A stretch of DNA of 64,000 nucleotides from CADEFX01 sp963806735 (GTDB lineage Bacteria; Pseudomonadota; Alphaproteobacteria; Rhizobiales; Hyphomicrobiaceae): assembly GCA_963806735.1 (NCBI GenBank), contig CAWEBE010000061.1, positions 17,578 to 81,577 of the forward strand, written 5' to 3'. The notes below the pieces were generated by a model. The model made no database searches, was not told where the DNA came from, and worked only from the letters and a program-made list of their open reading frames with translations. A program made the translations under genes and the position numbers. Of this stretch, positions 1-8,688 are shown one piece after another. Each line of letters opens with the position of its first letter. Position 1 is the stretch's first letter.

Positions 1-747
1 TCGCGCCGCGGCGTGACGCTGCAGGCGCACACGCTCGACACCGTCGGCGTCTACGGACGCTCGCTCGAGGACCTGGCGCTGCTCGCGGATGCGCTGTCGG
101 CGCACGACCCTGATGATCCGGTAAGCTATCCGCGCGGGCGCACGAGCCTGTCGCAGGTTCTGGCCGAGACGGTGCCGGTGCCGCCGCTGTTCGCGTTCTG
201 CAAGACGCCGCCCTGGGAGCAGGCGGATGCCGTTATGCGCGAGGCCTTCGAGAAGCTTGTGGGCAAGCTCGGCGATCGCGTGCGGGAGGTGCCGGTACCA
301 TCGTTGGATGAGGCCTTCAGTAAGCATCAGCCTGCGGTGCAGGGCGCGGAGAACGCCGCCTACTATGGTCCATTGCTGGCGCGTGCACCGGACGGCATCA
401 GCCCGGGATTGACGGCGCGTCTCGAGGTCGGCGCCAAGGTGCTGGCCAAGGATTACATTGCCGCCATTAATGCGCGCGAGGCGCACTACGCCGCCATCGA
501 GGACGTGCTCCGGCACTACACAGCGATCCTGACACCGGCTTCGGCCGGGCCTGCACCGAAGGGTTTGGGATCGACAGGAAGCCCAGCCTTCAACGCCGTA
601 TGGACCTATCTTGGCGTGCCCTGCGTGACGCTGCCGCTGCTCGAGGCCGACGGCCTTCCACTCGGCGTGCAGCTCGTCGGCATGCGCCGCGACGAGGGGC
701 GGTTGCTGCGCACGGGGCGTTGGCTGGTGGAGCATCTGCGCAAGTAG
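1..747 (+). CDS. Amidase signature family protein, C-terminal part (5' end outside window)
   Basis: The reading frame is open from the first base (S-R-R-G-V-T-L-Q...) to the stop at 745-747, so the gene begins upstream of the window; a GTG at 13 is an internal valine, not a start. The visible 248 residues match the C-terminal half of amidase-signature hydrolases, including the late conserved stretch GSTGSPAFNAVWTYLGVPCV (about 190-209) followed by LPLGVQLVG. The family hydrolyses amide bonds with a Ser-Ser-Lys triad; the catalytic residues lie in the missing part and cannot be checked. Substrate is unknown. The downstream gene is on the opposite strand. Confidence 0.85.
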   Translation, partial: SRRGVTLQAHTLDTVGVYGRSLEDLALLADALSAHDPDDPVSYPRGRTSLSQVLAETVPVPPLFAFCKTPPWEQADAVMREAFEKLVGKLGDRVREVPVPSLDEAFSKHQPAVQGAENAAYYGPLLARAPDGISPGLTARLEVGAKVLAKDYIAAINAREAHYAAIEDVLRHYTAILTPASAGPAPKGLGSTGSPAFNAVWTYLGVPCVTLPLLEADGLPLGVQLVGMRRDEGRLLRTGRWLVEHLRK

Positions 748-779
748 GCCGATCATGCCGCCTGTGGGAAAGGGTGGGC

Positions 780-1242
780 TTACGCCTTCTTCTCCCAGCG
801 GCCGGCGTCGGTCTGCTGCCAGTACGTGACCGTTGCGCCGTCCGCCTTGGCCGCTTTCCACTGTGCCCGCGCGCTTTCCACTGCAGCCGGGTCGTGTCCG
901 TCGAAGATGCACACGATGCGCACGTAGCCGCGAAAGCTCGACGCGGCGGCGCCATCGACAACAAAGCGCACGCCGGCACCGTTCGGGTTCTCGTCCTCGG
1001 TCGTCAGATAGACCGGTTGTTGCTCGGCATGACCTTCGCTGCGCGTGCCGTGTGGCAGGAAGCTGTCCTCCTTCCAGGTCCAAAGGAGAGAGTTCTATGG
1101 CGGCGAGCCGCTCCGCGCTGCCGGCTTGAATGACGGCGCGCCAGCCGCGCTCGAGCGTGCGCTCGACGAGTCCGGGCAACACCTGCTCGAGGCTCTGACG
1201 CTCGAGATGATAGAAAAGAACTTCTGTTGCGCCGTCCGCCAC
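780..1242 (-). pseudogene. holC: DNA polymerase III chi subunit (HolC), frameshifted
   Basis: HolC is the clamp-loader chi subunit, which links the replisome to SSB. Reading leftward from a GTG at 1242 gives VADGATEVLFYHLERQSLEQ and runs to GSAERLAAIELS near 1090. There the frame is lost, and the C-terminal half (WTWKEDSFLPHGT..., then VRFVVDGAAAS... to the stop at 780) continues in another frame. Removing one C from the run near 1083-1088 joins the halves as AAIELSLWTWKEDSFLPHGT and gives a 153-residue protein, the usual alphaproteobacterial size. The full span is 463 nt, one more than a multiple of three. I infer either a sequencing indel or a recent mutation; the protein is otherwise undamaged. 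Confidence 0.8.
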
Positions 1243-1321
1243 GTCTACCCCTTGCAAGGTCGTCTGACGCACCTATATCTGCGGGTCCGGTGCGGCGCCA
1301 GTTGGGTAGGCTGACGCCCGT

Positions 1322-1373
1322 GTGGGCGGTGAGCAGGGGCGGCCTTTCGGGTTCGCCGCCAGCTCCCGCCCAC
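1322..1373 (-). terminator. Long interrupted stem-loop downstream of the Usp gene
   Basis: Three successive pairings build one stem: 1322-1329 with 1366-1373 (GTGGGCGG/CCGCCCAC), 1331-1334 with 1362-1365 and 1338-1343 with 1355-1360, with an 11-nt loop. It lies just past the stop of the leftward Usp gene and before holC, where a terminator would be expected. No clear U-tract follows on the minus strand, so intrinsic termination is only inferred. Confidence 0.45.
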
Positions 1374-1408
1374 TGTGTTTTCGGAGCTCGATTTCGGTAA
1401 CGCGGATC

Positions 1409-2219
1409 TCAGTGCGCCATGAGCATCGGCACGGTGGTGTGCGCCAGCAGGTGGCTGGTGGCGCCGCCGAAGATCATCTGTCTGAGCCGGCTCTGCGTGT
1501 AGGCGCCTTTGACGATGAGGTCGGCGCCGAGCTTCTGTGCCTCGGTCAGGAGCACCTCGCCGGGCTTCTTGCCACCGTTGCCGATGGACATTTCGCGCGC
1601 ATCGACCCCGTGCATCGCCAGCCAATCACAACACTGCGCGCCGGTCGGACCGGGAACCAGCAGCCCTTCCACCGTGAGCACGGTGACCGTCTTGGCGCGC
1701 TTGAGCAGCGGCAGGGCATCGGCGGTCACGCGCGCCTGCTCGGTGCTTTGATTCCAGGATACGAGAATGTTTTCGCCGAGACTTGTCGGCGAAGTCGGAG
1801 GCGCAACGAGCACGGGGCGGCCGCTTTCGAACAACCCGCCCTCTAGCGTGGTCATGCGCGGCCCTGACCCGGAGCTGGTGGGCCGTCCGACCACGGTCAC
1901 ATCGTAGACGCGGGCGAGGCTGCCCAAACCGGCATCGTCGATGGACGGGCCAGCGCGCCAACGCGTGCGCATCCCCTGCTTGCCGGCGAAATGCTGGTCG
2001 AACAGACGTCGCGCCTTGGCCACGAACTCGGCATCGTTCCAGTCTGCGGGGGGAAACGTCACGGCCACGATTGGATCTGGCGCGACGATTTCCACATGGA
2101 TGGGCCGGAGCGCCACGCCCTCCAGCGTCGACTTCGAAGCGGCGGCCGAGCAGCTCGGCGGTTGTGAGGACCGATGGCATGTACTCGCCCTGATCCGACG
2201 GAACGAGAATGGCCTTCAT
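1409..2219 (-). pseudogene. Universal stress protein (UspA family), frameshifted
   Basis: Starting at ATG 2219 the protein reads MKAILVPSDQGEYMPSVLTT and LLGRRFE. Near 2130 the family-typical continuation (STLEGVALRPIHVEIVAPDP) moves to another frame, which runs to the stop at 1409. Deleting one G in the GAAGTCGAC stretch restores RRFESTLEGVALRP and gives a 269-residue protein, typical of alphaproteobacterial two-domain Usp proteins. The 811-nt span is again one base over a multiple of three. The C-terminal domain keeps a GxxG-like ATP-binding area (SIGNGGKKPGEVLL) and ends in HTTVPMLMAH. Sequencing error is as likely as genuine inactivation. Confidence 0.8.
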
Positions 2220-2328
2220 GGATGTCTCCACCTTGACGGACGAAGCCATTGACCGGCTTCTTGCGCGATTGAGCCTACCACATCTGCGTGGCTGGAGCCT
2301 GCCGGAACTGGCATCGTTGGCCCTATTC

Positions 2329-2954
2329 CTAGAATTGGTAGAGGACGTTCACTGTTCCATAGGCCCCGGTCATGTCGGATCGGTCCCCCGCTAGCTGAGG
2401 TCGAGCTGGCCGAACGCACGCTCGCCGAGATTGAGCCAGGTCTCGACAACGCCTTTGGCACCCCAGGCCTGCCCCTGTACCCGGTTCTCGACATCGAAGG
2501 GTGTTATGGCGTGATCCTGCACAGCGGCGCCGCCGAACAGCTTGACTGTGAGCGCTCCGAACGTCTGTTGGTAGCCGACCAGGATATCGGCGAACGTCAC
2601 CGAGCCGTCGAAGGGCACGACGATGGCGCTGGCGCCGGTCCACCGCGTGCTGGTGTAGTTGTACTCGCCGTAGCCGCCGGTAATGCGATAGCGCCAGCCG
2701 TCCTTCAGGATGCTGCCGCCGAACGTCGACGTGAAGCCGGAATAGACCGACCAACTGTGTGCTGTGACGTCGATGCCGGCGGAGACTTCCGATGTCGGCG
2801 GCTTAAGCTGCGGCACGCGCCCGTCGCCTGCCCCGGCCACATGCGAGCCGAGGACGACACACGCAACCGCCGCGCCAAGCGCGGCCAAACGCAACCAACC
2901 CCACCGCCGCACAGGAGCCCCCCGCGCGAAACAACCAGCCGGCTTCAGCCTCAA
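2329..2954 (-). pseudogene. BcsS-like outer-membrane protein with internal deletion
   Basis: From a TTG at 2954 the frame gives a secretion signal (WLRLAALGAAVACVVLGSHV) and then a beta-strand-rich body (AGIDVTAHSWSVYSG, DGWRYRITGGYGEYNYT, ILVGYQQTFGALTV) resembling the cellulose-biosynthesis BcsS family. The frame stops at 2391 after FGQLDLS. A second frame immediately beyond encodes a plausible final strand, DRSDMTGAYGTVNVLYQF, ending at 2329. The two pieces look like the beginning and end of one gene with the penultimate 60-80 residues missing, inferred from the family's usual length. No bcsA or bcsB lies nearby. The family call is from memory and moderate. Confidence 0.5.
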
Positions 2955-3076
2955 AACCGGCTCGTTGATGATGCGTGGGAAGCAGAGGAGCCGTCAAACC
3001 AAATCTTGTCGCCGGTGCTCCTGCGTTACTATCTGCGGATAGAAATTCGGCAACGACCAAGCCCACCATCCAGCAC

Positions 3077-4087
3077 ATGATGGCCGTCCGCTTCGACACA
3101 TGGTTGCGTCCGACCGATAAAGGCCTCTACTGCCTCGCCGGGGATTTTTACATCGATCCGGTGCGCCCGGTCGCGCGTGCCGTAGTCACGCACGGTCACT
3201 CCGATCATGCGAGGCCGGGACACCACGCCGTTCTGGCAACGGCCGAAACGCTGGCGGTTATGCGCTTACGGCTTGGGGAAGGGGCCGGTGTGGTGCCGCA
3301 GGCCCTGGCCTTCGGCGAGCAGCTTCGTATCGGTGACGTCGATGTCACGCTGCGCCCGGCGGGACATATCCTCGGCAGCGCGCAAGTTGTGCTCGACCAT
3401 GCCGGCCAACGCGCTGTCGTTTCGGGGGATTACAAGCGGCAGCTGGACCCGACCTGCGCACCGTTCGAGATCGTGCCCTGCGATCTGTTCGTGACGGAGG
3501 CGACCTTCGGCCTGCCCGTGTTCCGGCACGAGCCCGATGTGCACGAGATCGGCCGCCTGCTGACATCGGTGGCTGCCTTTCCGGAGCGAACACATGTCAT
3601 CGGTGTGTACAGTCTTGGCAAATGTCAGCGCTTGATCGTGCTGCTGCGCCAGGCCGGTTACGACAAGCCCATCTGGCTGCACGGCGCACTGCAGTCTACG
3701 TGCGATCTCTATGAGCAACTGGGCATTGCGCTCGGGCCGCTCGCGCTCGTCAGCGAGGCGCAACAGAGCCTTGCCGGTGAGATCGTGCTGTGCCCGCCGT
3801 CTGCGCTCAAGGACCGCTGGTCGCGTCGGCTCACCGATCCGGTCACTGCACTGGCCTCGGGCTGGATGCGCGTGCGCGGCCGCGCGCGCCAGTATGGCGT
3901 CGAGCTGCCGCTCGTCATCTCGGATCATGTCGACTGGCCCGAGCTGATCGCCACCATCGAGGAGACGGGTGCGGGCGAGATCTGGGTGACGCACGGTCGG
4001 GAGGAGGCGCTGGTGCATCAGATCGGGCTGATGGGACGCAGGGGGCGGGCGCTGGCGCTGGTCGGGCTCGAGGAGGAGACGGATTGA
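3077..4087 (+). CDS. Ligase-associated DNA exonuclease (metallo-beta-lactamase fold)
   Basis: This 336-residue MBL-fold protein carries the metal site HGHSDHA (about residue 38), HILGSAQ, SGDYKR and a late conserved SDHVDW...THGREE. This arrangement is typical of the bacterial exonuclease encoded beside the 'cisplatin-type' ATP-dependent DNA ligase; the family is predicted to trim 3' ends in repair. The ATG at 3077 (or 3080) is chosen because homologous sequence begins at VRFDTWLRPTDKGLYCLAGD; the frame is open further upstream but reads as non-coding. Its TGA stop overlaps the TTG start of the ligase gene, so the two are translationally coupled. Confidence 0.85.
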   Translation: MMAVRFDTWLRPTDKGLYCLAGDFYIDPVRPVARAVVTHGHSDHARPGHHAVLATAETLAVMRLRLGEGAGVVPQALAFGEQLRIGDVDVTLRPAGHILGSAQVVLDHAGQRAVVSGDYKRQLDPTCAPFEIVPCDLFVTEATFGLPVFRHEPDVHEIGRLLTSVAAFPERTHVIGVYSLGKCQRLIVLLRQAGYDKPIWLHGALQSTCDLYEQLGIALGPLALVSEAQQSLAGEIVLCPPSALKDRWSRRLTDPVTALASGWMRVRGRARQYGVELPLVISDHVDWPELIATIEETGAGEIWVTHGREEALVHQIGLMGRRGRALALVGLEEETD

Positions 4088-5673
4088 AGCTGTTCGCCGA
4101 GCTCCTCGACCGTCTCGCCTATACGCCCGGCCGCAACGCCAAGCTGCGCCTGATGCAGCGCTACTTCCAGACCACGCCCGATCCCGATCGCGGCTACGCA
4201 TTGGCGGCGCTCACGGACGGCCTGCCGTTCTCGTTTCCGGTGCGGCGCACAATCACAAGCCTAGTGACGCGCCGGCTGGAGCCGGAGCTGTTTCGCCTCT
4301 CGCGCGATTACGTCGGGGATACGGCGGAGACTTTGGCGTTGGCCTGGCCGGAGCCGGCGGTCCCTGTCGTACCGCCACGTCTCTGTGAGCTCGTCGCCGA
4401 GCTCGAGCTGATGGACCGCAACGCGCTGGAGATGCGGCTCGAAGCTTGGCTCGACGGACTAGATGCGACCGGTCGCTGGGCACTGCTGAAGCTGCTGACC
4501 GGTGCGCTGCGCGTCGGGGTATCGGCCAGGTTGGCCAAGACTGCTGTGGCCGAAATGGCCAGCAAGCCCGTCGCTGAGGTGGAGGAGATCTGGCACGGCA
4601 TCGCCCCGCCCTATCTGCAACTCTTCCGCTGGCTCGAAGGCTTGGCCGAGCGCCCCGACGTGTCGGGTGCGCCGGTCTTCCGCCCGCTCATGCTCGCACA
4701 TCCACTGGAGGATGCCGATTGGGAGGCGCTCGACATCGAGGACTTTGCGGTCGAATGGAAGTGGGATGGCATCCGCGTCCAGGTGGCGGCTGGCCGCGAC
4801 GGGGCGCGGCTGTTCTCGCGCGCTGGCGACGACATCAGCCGCAGCTTTCCCGACCTCATGGCCGGGCTGAACTTTCGAGCGGTGCTGGATGGCGAGCTGC
4901 TGATCGTGCGTGATGGCGAGGTAGCGGCGTTCAACGACCTGCAACAGCGCCTCAATCGCAAGTCCGTCAACACACGCATGCTCGCCGACTACCCGGCGCA
5001 CATCCGCTTCTATGATGCACTGGAGATCGAAGGCGTGGATCTGCGCACGCTCACCTTGACGGAGCGTCGCGCGCGGCTGGAAGAATGGCATGCGCGAGCG
5101 CGGCCACCCCACACCGATATTTCGGAACTCCTGTTTCCCGAGAGCAAGGCGGCGCTCATGCAACTTTGGCAGGAAGCGCGTGGAATGAGCATCGAGGGGT
5201 TGATGCTCAAGCGCCGCTCGAGCCCATATATTGCCGGCCGGCCGAAGGGCCACTGGTTCAAATGGAAGCGCGCCGCGCTGACGCTCGATTGCGTCCTCAT
5301 GTACGCGCAGCGCGGATCCGGCAAGCGGTCGTCCTACTACTCCGACTATACGTTCGGCGCGTGGACGGCGGACGCCGGAGGCCGCGCCGAGCTGGTGCCG
5401 GTGGGCAAGGCCTATTCCGGCTACACCGACGCCGAGCTTCTCGAGCTGGACCGTTGGGTGCGCAACCACACCACGGAACGTTTCGGGCCGGTGCGCGCCG
5501 TAGCGCCAGGACTGGTGCTGGAGGTCGCGTTCGATGCCGTGCAGCGCTCCGCCCGGCACAAGTCTGGACTTGCCATGCGGTTTCCGCGCATCAGCAGAAT
5601 TCGCTGGGATAAACCTACTGCTGAGGCAGACCGGCTTGAGACGCTGACAAGACTGATTGAAAAAAAACGATAA
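4084..5673 (+). CDS. ATP-dependent DNA ligase, LigC-like/cisplatin-response type
   Basis: A 529-residue ATP-dependent ligase. An N-terminal helical domain (LKLFAELLDRLAYTPGRNAK...) is followed by the nucleotidyltransferase core with the adenylated lysine in EWKWDGIRVQ (KxDG, about residue 225), DGELLIVRDG (motif III) and EGLMLKRRSSPY (motif IV), and by a C-terminal OB domain (GHWFKWKRAALTLDCVLMYA). The TTG start at 4084 overlaps the exonuclease stop (TTGA); the frame is open further upstream but that part overlaps the exonuclease. In many Hyphomicrobiales this pair is followed by an Lhr-type helicase and a PdeM phosphoesterase; neither follows here. Confidence 0.88.
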   Translation: MKLFAELLDRLAYTPGRNAKLRLMQRYFQTTPDPDRGYALAALTDGLPFSFPVRRTITSLVTRRLEPELFRLSRDYVGDTAETLALAWPEPAVPVVPPRLCELVAELELMDRNALEMRLEAWLDGLDATGRWALLKLLTGALRVGVSARLAKTAVAEMASKPVAEVEEIWHGIAPPYLQLFRWLEGLAERPDVSGAPVFRPLMLAHPLEDADWEALDIEDFAVEWKWDGIRVQVAAGRDGARLFSRAGDDISRSFPDLMAGLNFRAVLDGELLIVRDGEVAAFNDLQQRLNRKSVNTRMLADYPAHIRFYDALEIEGVDLRTLTLTERRARLEEWHARARPPHTDISELLFPESKAALMQLWQEARGMSIEGLMLKRRSSPYIAGRPKGHWFKWKRAALTLDCVLMYAQRGSGKRSSYYSDYTFGAWTADAGGRAELVPVGKAYSGYTDAELLELDRWVRNHTTERFGPVRAVAPGLVLEVAFDAVQRSARHKSGLAMRFPRISRIRWDKPTAEADRLETLTRLIEKKR

Positions 5674-5834
5674 TTCGTGGCTATCCACTCCGCGCGCACA
5701 GGTGGCGGATGGCCTGGTTGCCTATTAACTATGCAGGGTGTAGCGTGCCGGGTGCGAGGATTAGCCGCGGGCAAGAGGCCGGCCACGCAGGGTGCTTCGC
5801 AACATTCCGATCGAAGTAGCGATGGAGCGCGGCA

Positions 5835-6269
5835 ATGGGTCAAGACCATCGACTAGAGACGCACGGACTCCCTCTGCCTGATGTCCTGGCGGCCTGCTGG
5901 CGGGGTTTCGGAGTTTCAACTCAAGCGGCCGAACCGATGTTCAAAGGTGCCGCTCGCTGCAACTTTGAAATGATGAGCTTGGCAGGGCGACGGGCGCGGG
6001 CCTATCTCGAGTTGCCGGCAACGCTGTCGCGCTGCCGGTCGCCGCAGGATCTGGCTGGCGAGCAGGTACGCTTCTGGCAGACGGCGGCCCAGCACTACGC
6101 CGAGAGCAGCCGTTGTTTTCTGGAAGCGTGGAGCACGATGCTAACGGCCGGGCTCAAGAGCGGCCTGGACGTAAACGCCGTGGAGCGGGACTACATCACA
6201 TTCGCTGAGCCGCGCTCAGATGCGGAGCCGGCACAGGCGCGCAAACCGGCCTCCCGTCGCGCAGCCTGA
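5835..6269 (+). CDS. Phasin family protein
   Basis: A 144-residue helical protein. The middle region (FEMMSLAGRRARAYLELPAT, QVRFWQTAAQHYAESSRCFL) has the amphipathic pattern of phasins, which coat polyhydroxyalkanoate granules. The C-terminal 20 residues are a basic, Ala/Pro-rich tail. Preceded by a weak purine-rich site and a 161-nt gap after the ligase gene. No PHA synthase lies nearby, so granule binding is inferred from the family alone. Confidence 0.65.
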   Translation: MGQDHRLETHGLPLPDVLAACWRGFGVSTQAAEPMFKGAARCNFEMMSLAGRRARAYLELPATLSRCRSPQDLAGEQVRFWQTAAQHYAESSRCFLEAWSTMLTAGLKSGLDVNAVERDYITFAEPRSDAEPAQARKPASRRAA

Positions 6270-6308
6270 GAGCTGTAGCGGAGATGGAAACGTATTGCTG
6301 AGGCAGCG

Positions 6309-7649
6309 TCACGTCCCTGCGTGACGCGCCATCGTTCGCTGAGGGCTGGTTGCCGTGCCTTCACAGCCATGTGGTGCGCCGGGGGTGCGATGCCTCGATT
6401 CCGAGCGCAGGCGATACGCCAGCAAGGCGCCAGAGAGCGGGGGCCGCAAGCGTTCTGCAATCCCGGCAGCTTCGAGTGCGTCCAGATAGGGTTGCCATAG
6501 GATGCGCAAAGCCTCGCGTGCTGAGGTGGGATCGGAGGGCTGACCGACAAGCGCCTTGAACGGCTGACTGCCGAGCCAAGCATGGACCGCCTGCCAGATC
6601 TGCGTCGGCACGCGCCGGTTGCGCGGTCCGCGCAGTTGAGTGATGGCGGGTGTCGTCACATCGTCCGAACGCAGCGACAGCTCCAGGCTGGCGATGCTGG
6701 TTCCGTGCCTGCGTACGCTGAAAACGCGGATGCGGCCATAGGTCAGACGTGCCGCATACTGATCGAGGCAATTCTCCATGGCGGCGCTTTCGGCGACGAA
6801 GTGCTCGACAGTCCGCAAGGCGACGATATCGAAGCCCAGCGCGTGGCCGTCGGCAAACCACGGATCGCGAATGCCACGGCCCAGCGTCGCCGCCAGATCG
6901 ATGCGCTTGCGCCAGATGACCACCTCGTCGCAGGACTTCTTCCACGACAAGGCCGGCGACCAAGGCCGGCGCAGCAGTTCATGGCCCCGGGTTGCCGGCT
7001 GGATGCTGTACCATGCCCAGGCGGTGAGCCAACGGAAGTCCTCGTCGCTCGTCGACAGCGGCATGCCGCGGGGTGCCCTCGCTACCCAGATGGCAAAGTC
7101 CCGCCCCACCACCCGCAGCGCATCGATGACACGATCAAACCAGGCCGTGACCTCTTCCACGCGTAGCGGAATGCGGCTGGTAACCGCCAGCGCGAACTCG
7201 GCATCGGTCGGCATCGCTGGCAATGGCGTGGCAAAAGCCTCCGCCGGCAGGCGCCTGAGCCACATCGGCAGACCGAGGGCGTCGGCCGCAAAATTGAGCG
7301 GCAAACCGGCCTCGATGCAGGCCATGGCTCTTTGCCGCTGCAGGCTGTCGCCGTAGCGGGTTACGAGTGCGAACAACAGGCCCGGAAAGCTGTCCGCGAG
7401 ATCCTCGATCCTGGCAGCCCGCGCCGTCAGTGCGGCAATCGAACGTCGCCAGGTTTGGCTGAAGGCTGAAAGTCGCCGCCGGCGTCGCGCCGAGCGGGTC
7501 TCGTGTGCGGGGCCCGCAACTTCAATCCCCACGCATGATCTCCACAACGCATATGCACCCCGCCAGCACGCGAATGGTGTAGCCGAACAAGATGGCGAAA
7601 GAGCGGGTGGAGAAGTGTCGCGCATCGCATGGCGCGTATGCGGCGCCAT
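6309..7649 (-). CDS. PcfJ-like domain protein of unknown function
   Basis: A 446-residue soluble protein. The N-terminal 200 residues are helical (RAMACIEAGLPLNFAADALG, WLRRLPAEAF). The C-terminal part has MENCLDQYAARLTYGRIRVF, which resembles the PcfJ-like domain pattern (M-x2-C-x3-Y followed by G-x-(I/V)-x-(I/V)-(F/Y)-S). PcfJ was named from a conjugative plasmid, but relatives are common on chromosomes with no known role. The start is uncertain: ATG 7649, ATG 7625 or an internal GTG near 7532 are all possible. Flanking genes (phasin, IalB) suggest no shared pathway. Confidence 0.55.
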   Translation of the reverse strand: MAPHTRHAMRDTSPPALSPSCSATPFACWRGAYALWRSCVGIEVAGPAHETRSARRRRRLSAFSQTWRRSIAALTARAARIEDLADSFPGLLFALVTRYGDSLQRQRAMACIEAGLPLNFAADALGLPMWLRRLPAEAFATPLPAMPTDAEFALAVTSRIPLRVEEVTAWFDRVIDALRVVGRDFAIWVARAPRGMPLSTSDEDFRWLTAWAWYSIQPATRGHELLRRPWSPALSWKKSCDEVVIWRKRIDLAATLGRGIRDPWFADGHALGFDIVALRTVEHFVAESAAMENCLDQYAARLTYGRIRVFSVRRHGTSIASLELSLRSDDVTTPAITQLRGPRNRRVPTQIWQAVHAWLGSQPFKALVGQPSDPTSAREALRILWQPYLDALEAAGIAERLRPPLSGALLAYRLRSESRHRTPGAPHGCEGTATSPQRTMARHAGT

Positions 7650-7677
7650 GCGATGCGGCCATCAACTCCGAAAGATT

Positions 7678-8217
7678 TTAATTAAGTGCACTCAGCGCTT
7701 GGGCAAATCCGGCCAGCGAGATCGGAATGCCGATCCCGGCCTCCTCCGTCTGGAAGAGAATGAAGACGGCGGTCTTGCCGGTCTTGAGCTGCTCGATCAG
7801 CTTCTCCTCGGCCACAACCTGCGCATAGCAGGCGAAGTTATGGCAGCGCAGGAAGGGCGCGTTGCCCACATCCTTGTCATCGATCTTGAGGCCGAGGCCC
7901 GGCGGCAGCAGCACGCCTAGCGGTGCGAATACCCTCAGCACGCGTGTGCCATTGGCAAACTTCTGAAAATAGACGGTCAGGCCGACATTGTTGCGGTCTT
8001 CCGCCGTCACGCTTTGGACCAGCGCGCAGACCTCGTTCTTGGCGCCGGGCGGAGGTTGTTTGCACACCACCTGCCAGTCGCCGTGCTGGGCCTTGACGGT
8101 TCCGTCCTGGGCCATCGCCCTATGCGGTAGCGCCACGACGGAGGTAGCCACCAGTGCAAGCAGCAACAGACGAGCCAGCAGCCGGGTGGAGCGAGTAGCG
8201 AGCAGGTCTGCCATCAT
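7678..8217 (-). CDS. Invasion-associated locus B (IalB) family periplasmic protein
   Basis: A secreted protein of about 179 residues: a basic then hydrophobic leader (RLLARLLLLALVATSVVALP) ends at an AMAQ-type cleavage site. The mature domain opens with the family pattern HGDWQVVCKQPPPG and contains EVCALVQ, a paired-Cys region CHNFACYAQV and a GIGIPISLAGFAQAL ending. IalB-family proteins are small periplasmic proteins widespread in Hyphomicrobiales; their molecular role is unclear. ATG 8241 upstream is an alternative start that would give an unusually long leader. Confidence 0.8.
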   Translation of the reverse strand: MMADLLATRSTRLLARLLLLALVATSVVALPHRAMAQDGTVKAQHGDWQVVCKQPPPGAKNEVCALVQSVTAEDRNNVGLTVYFQKFANGTRVLRVFAPLGVLLPPGLGLKIDDKDVGNAPFLRCHNFACYAQVVAEEKLIEQLKTGKTAVFILFQTEEAGIGIPISLAGFAQALSALN

Positions 8218-8241
8218 TTTTCGGGCCACGTGCGGCTCCAT

Positions 8242-8688
8242 CGAGAAAGCGCATCCTCGCGGCGGGGTACCAGCGGTTGGGCGGCAGGCTCAACGCAGTG
8301 ATTGAGCATTGGGGCCAAAGTGGGACTGGTCTCCCTCCTGCCGCAATTCGTAGTTGATGCCCAACGACCGCTTCTCCACCGGACATGAAACTAGAATGAT
8401 GCAAAATATGCCGCGATATGCCGCAGCGGGCGAGACTTGAGTTGCGTTCAAGCCTCATGCTCATGTGCGGCGAGGGTTGCGGTTGCCGGGCGCTTCAGCC
8501 GCAGCCCGTGCATCTTCTGTCATGGATTGCCGGCATGACCCTTTGGGTCTGGACCGGGAGGGAGTTTGGGTCCGGGGCGGCATGCGCGCCGGGCGGAGGG
8601 TGTGGGCTTGAGGCAATACGGCTCGGCCGCTAGGGTCCCGCTCGGGAGCCGCCGGCATGAGTTGGGCGATGGCATGGGGAGCAGAGGA
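8242..8688. other. Gene-free region before the oxidase operon
   Basis: I find no convincing gene in these 447 bases. The interval separates the leftward IalB gene from coxB and must hold the oxidase operon promoter. Visible features are a short tandem ATATGCCGC repeat near 8407-8423 and a remnant of the common alphaproteobacterial ATTGCCGG...GGTCTGGACC type repeat near 8526-8580. No EcfG or Pho site was found. Confidence 0.5.

Noticed and set aside
4459..5688. Long open frame antisense to the DNA ligase gene
   Set aside because: A shadow caused by high GC; its translation has no family features, whereas the opposite strand encodes an intact ligase. The same holds for 20591-21910, 47401-49173 and 60633-62546 on the minus strand.
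8418..8633. 71-residue open frame before coxB
   Set aside because: No ribosome site or recognisable protein; overlaps repeat-like sequence.
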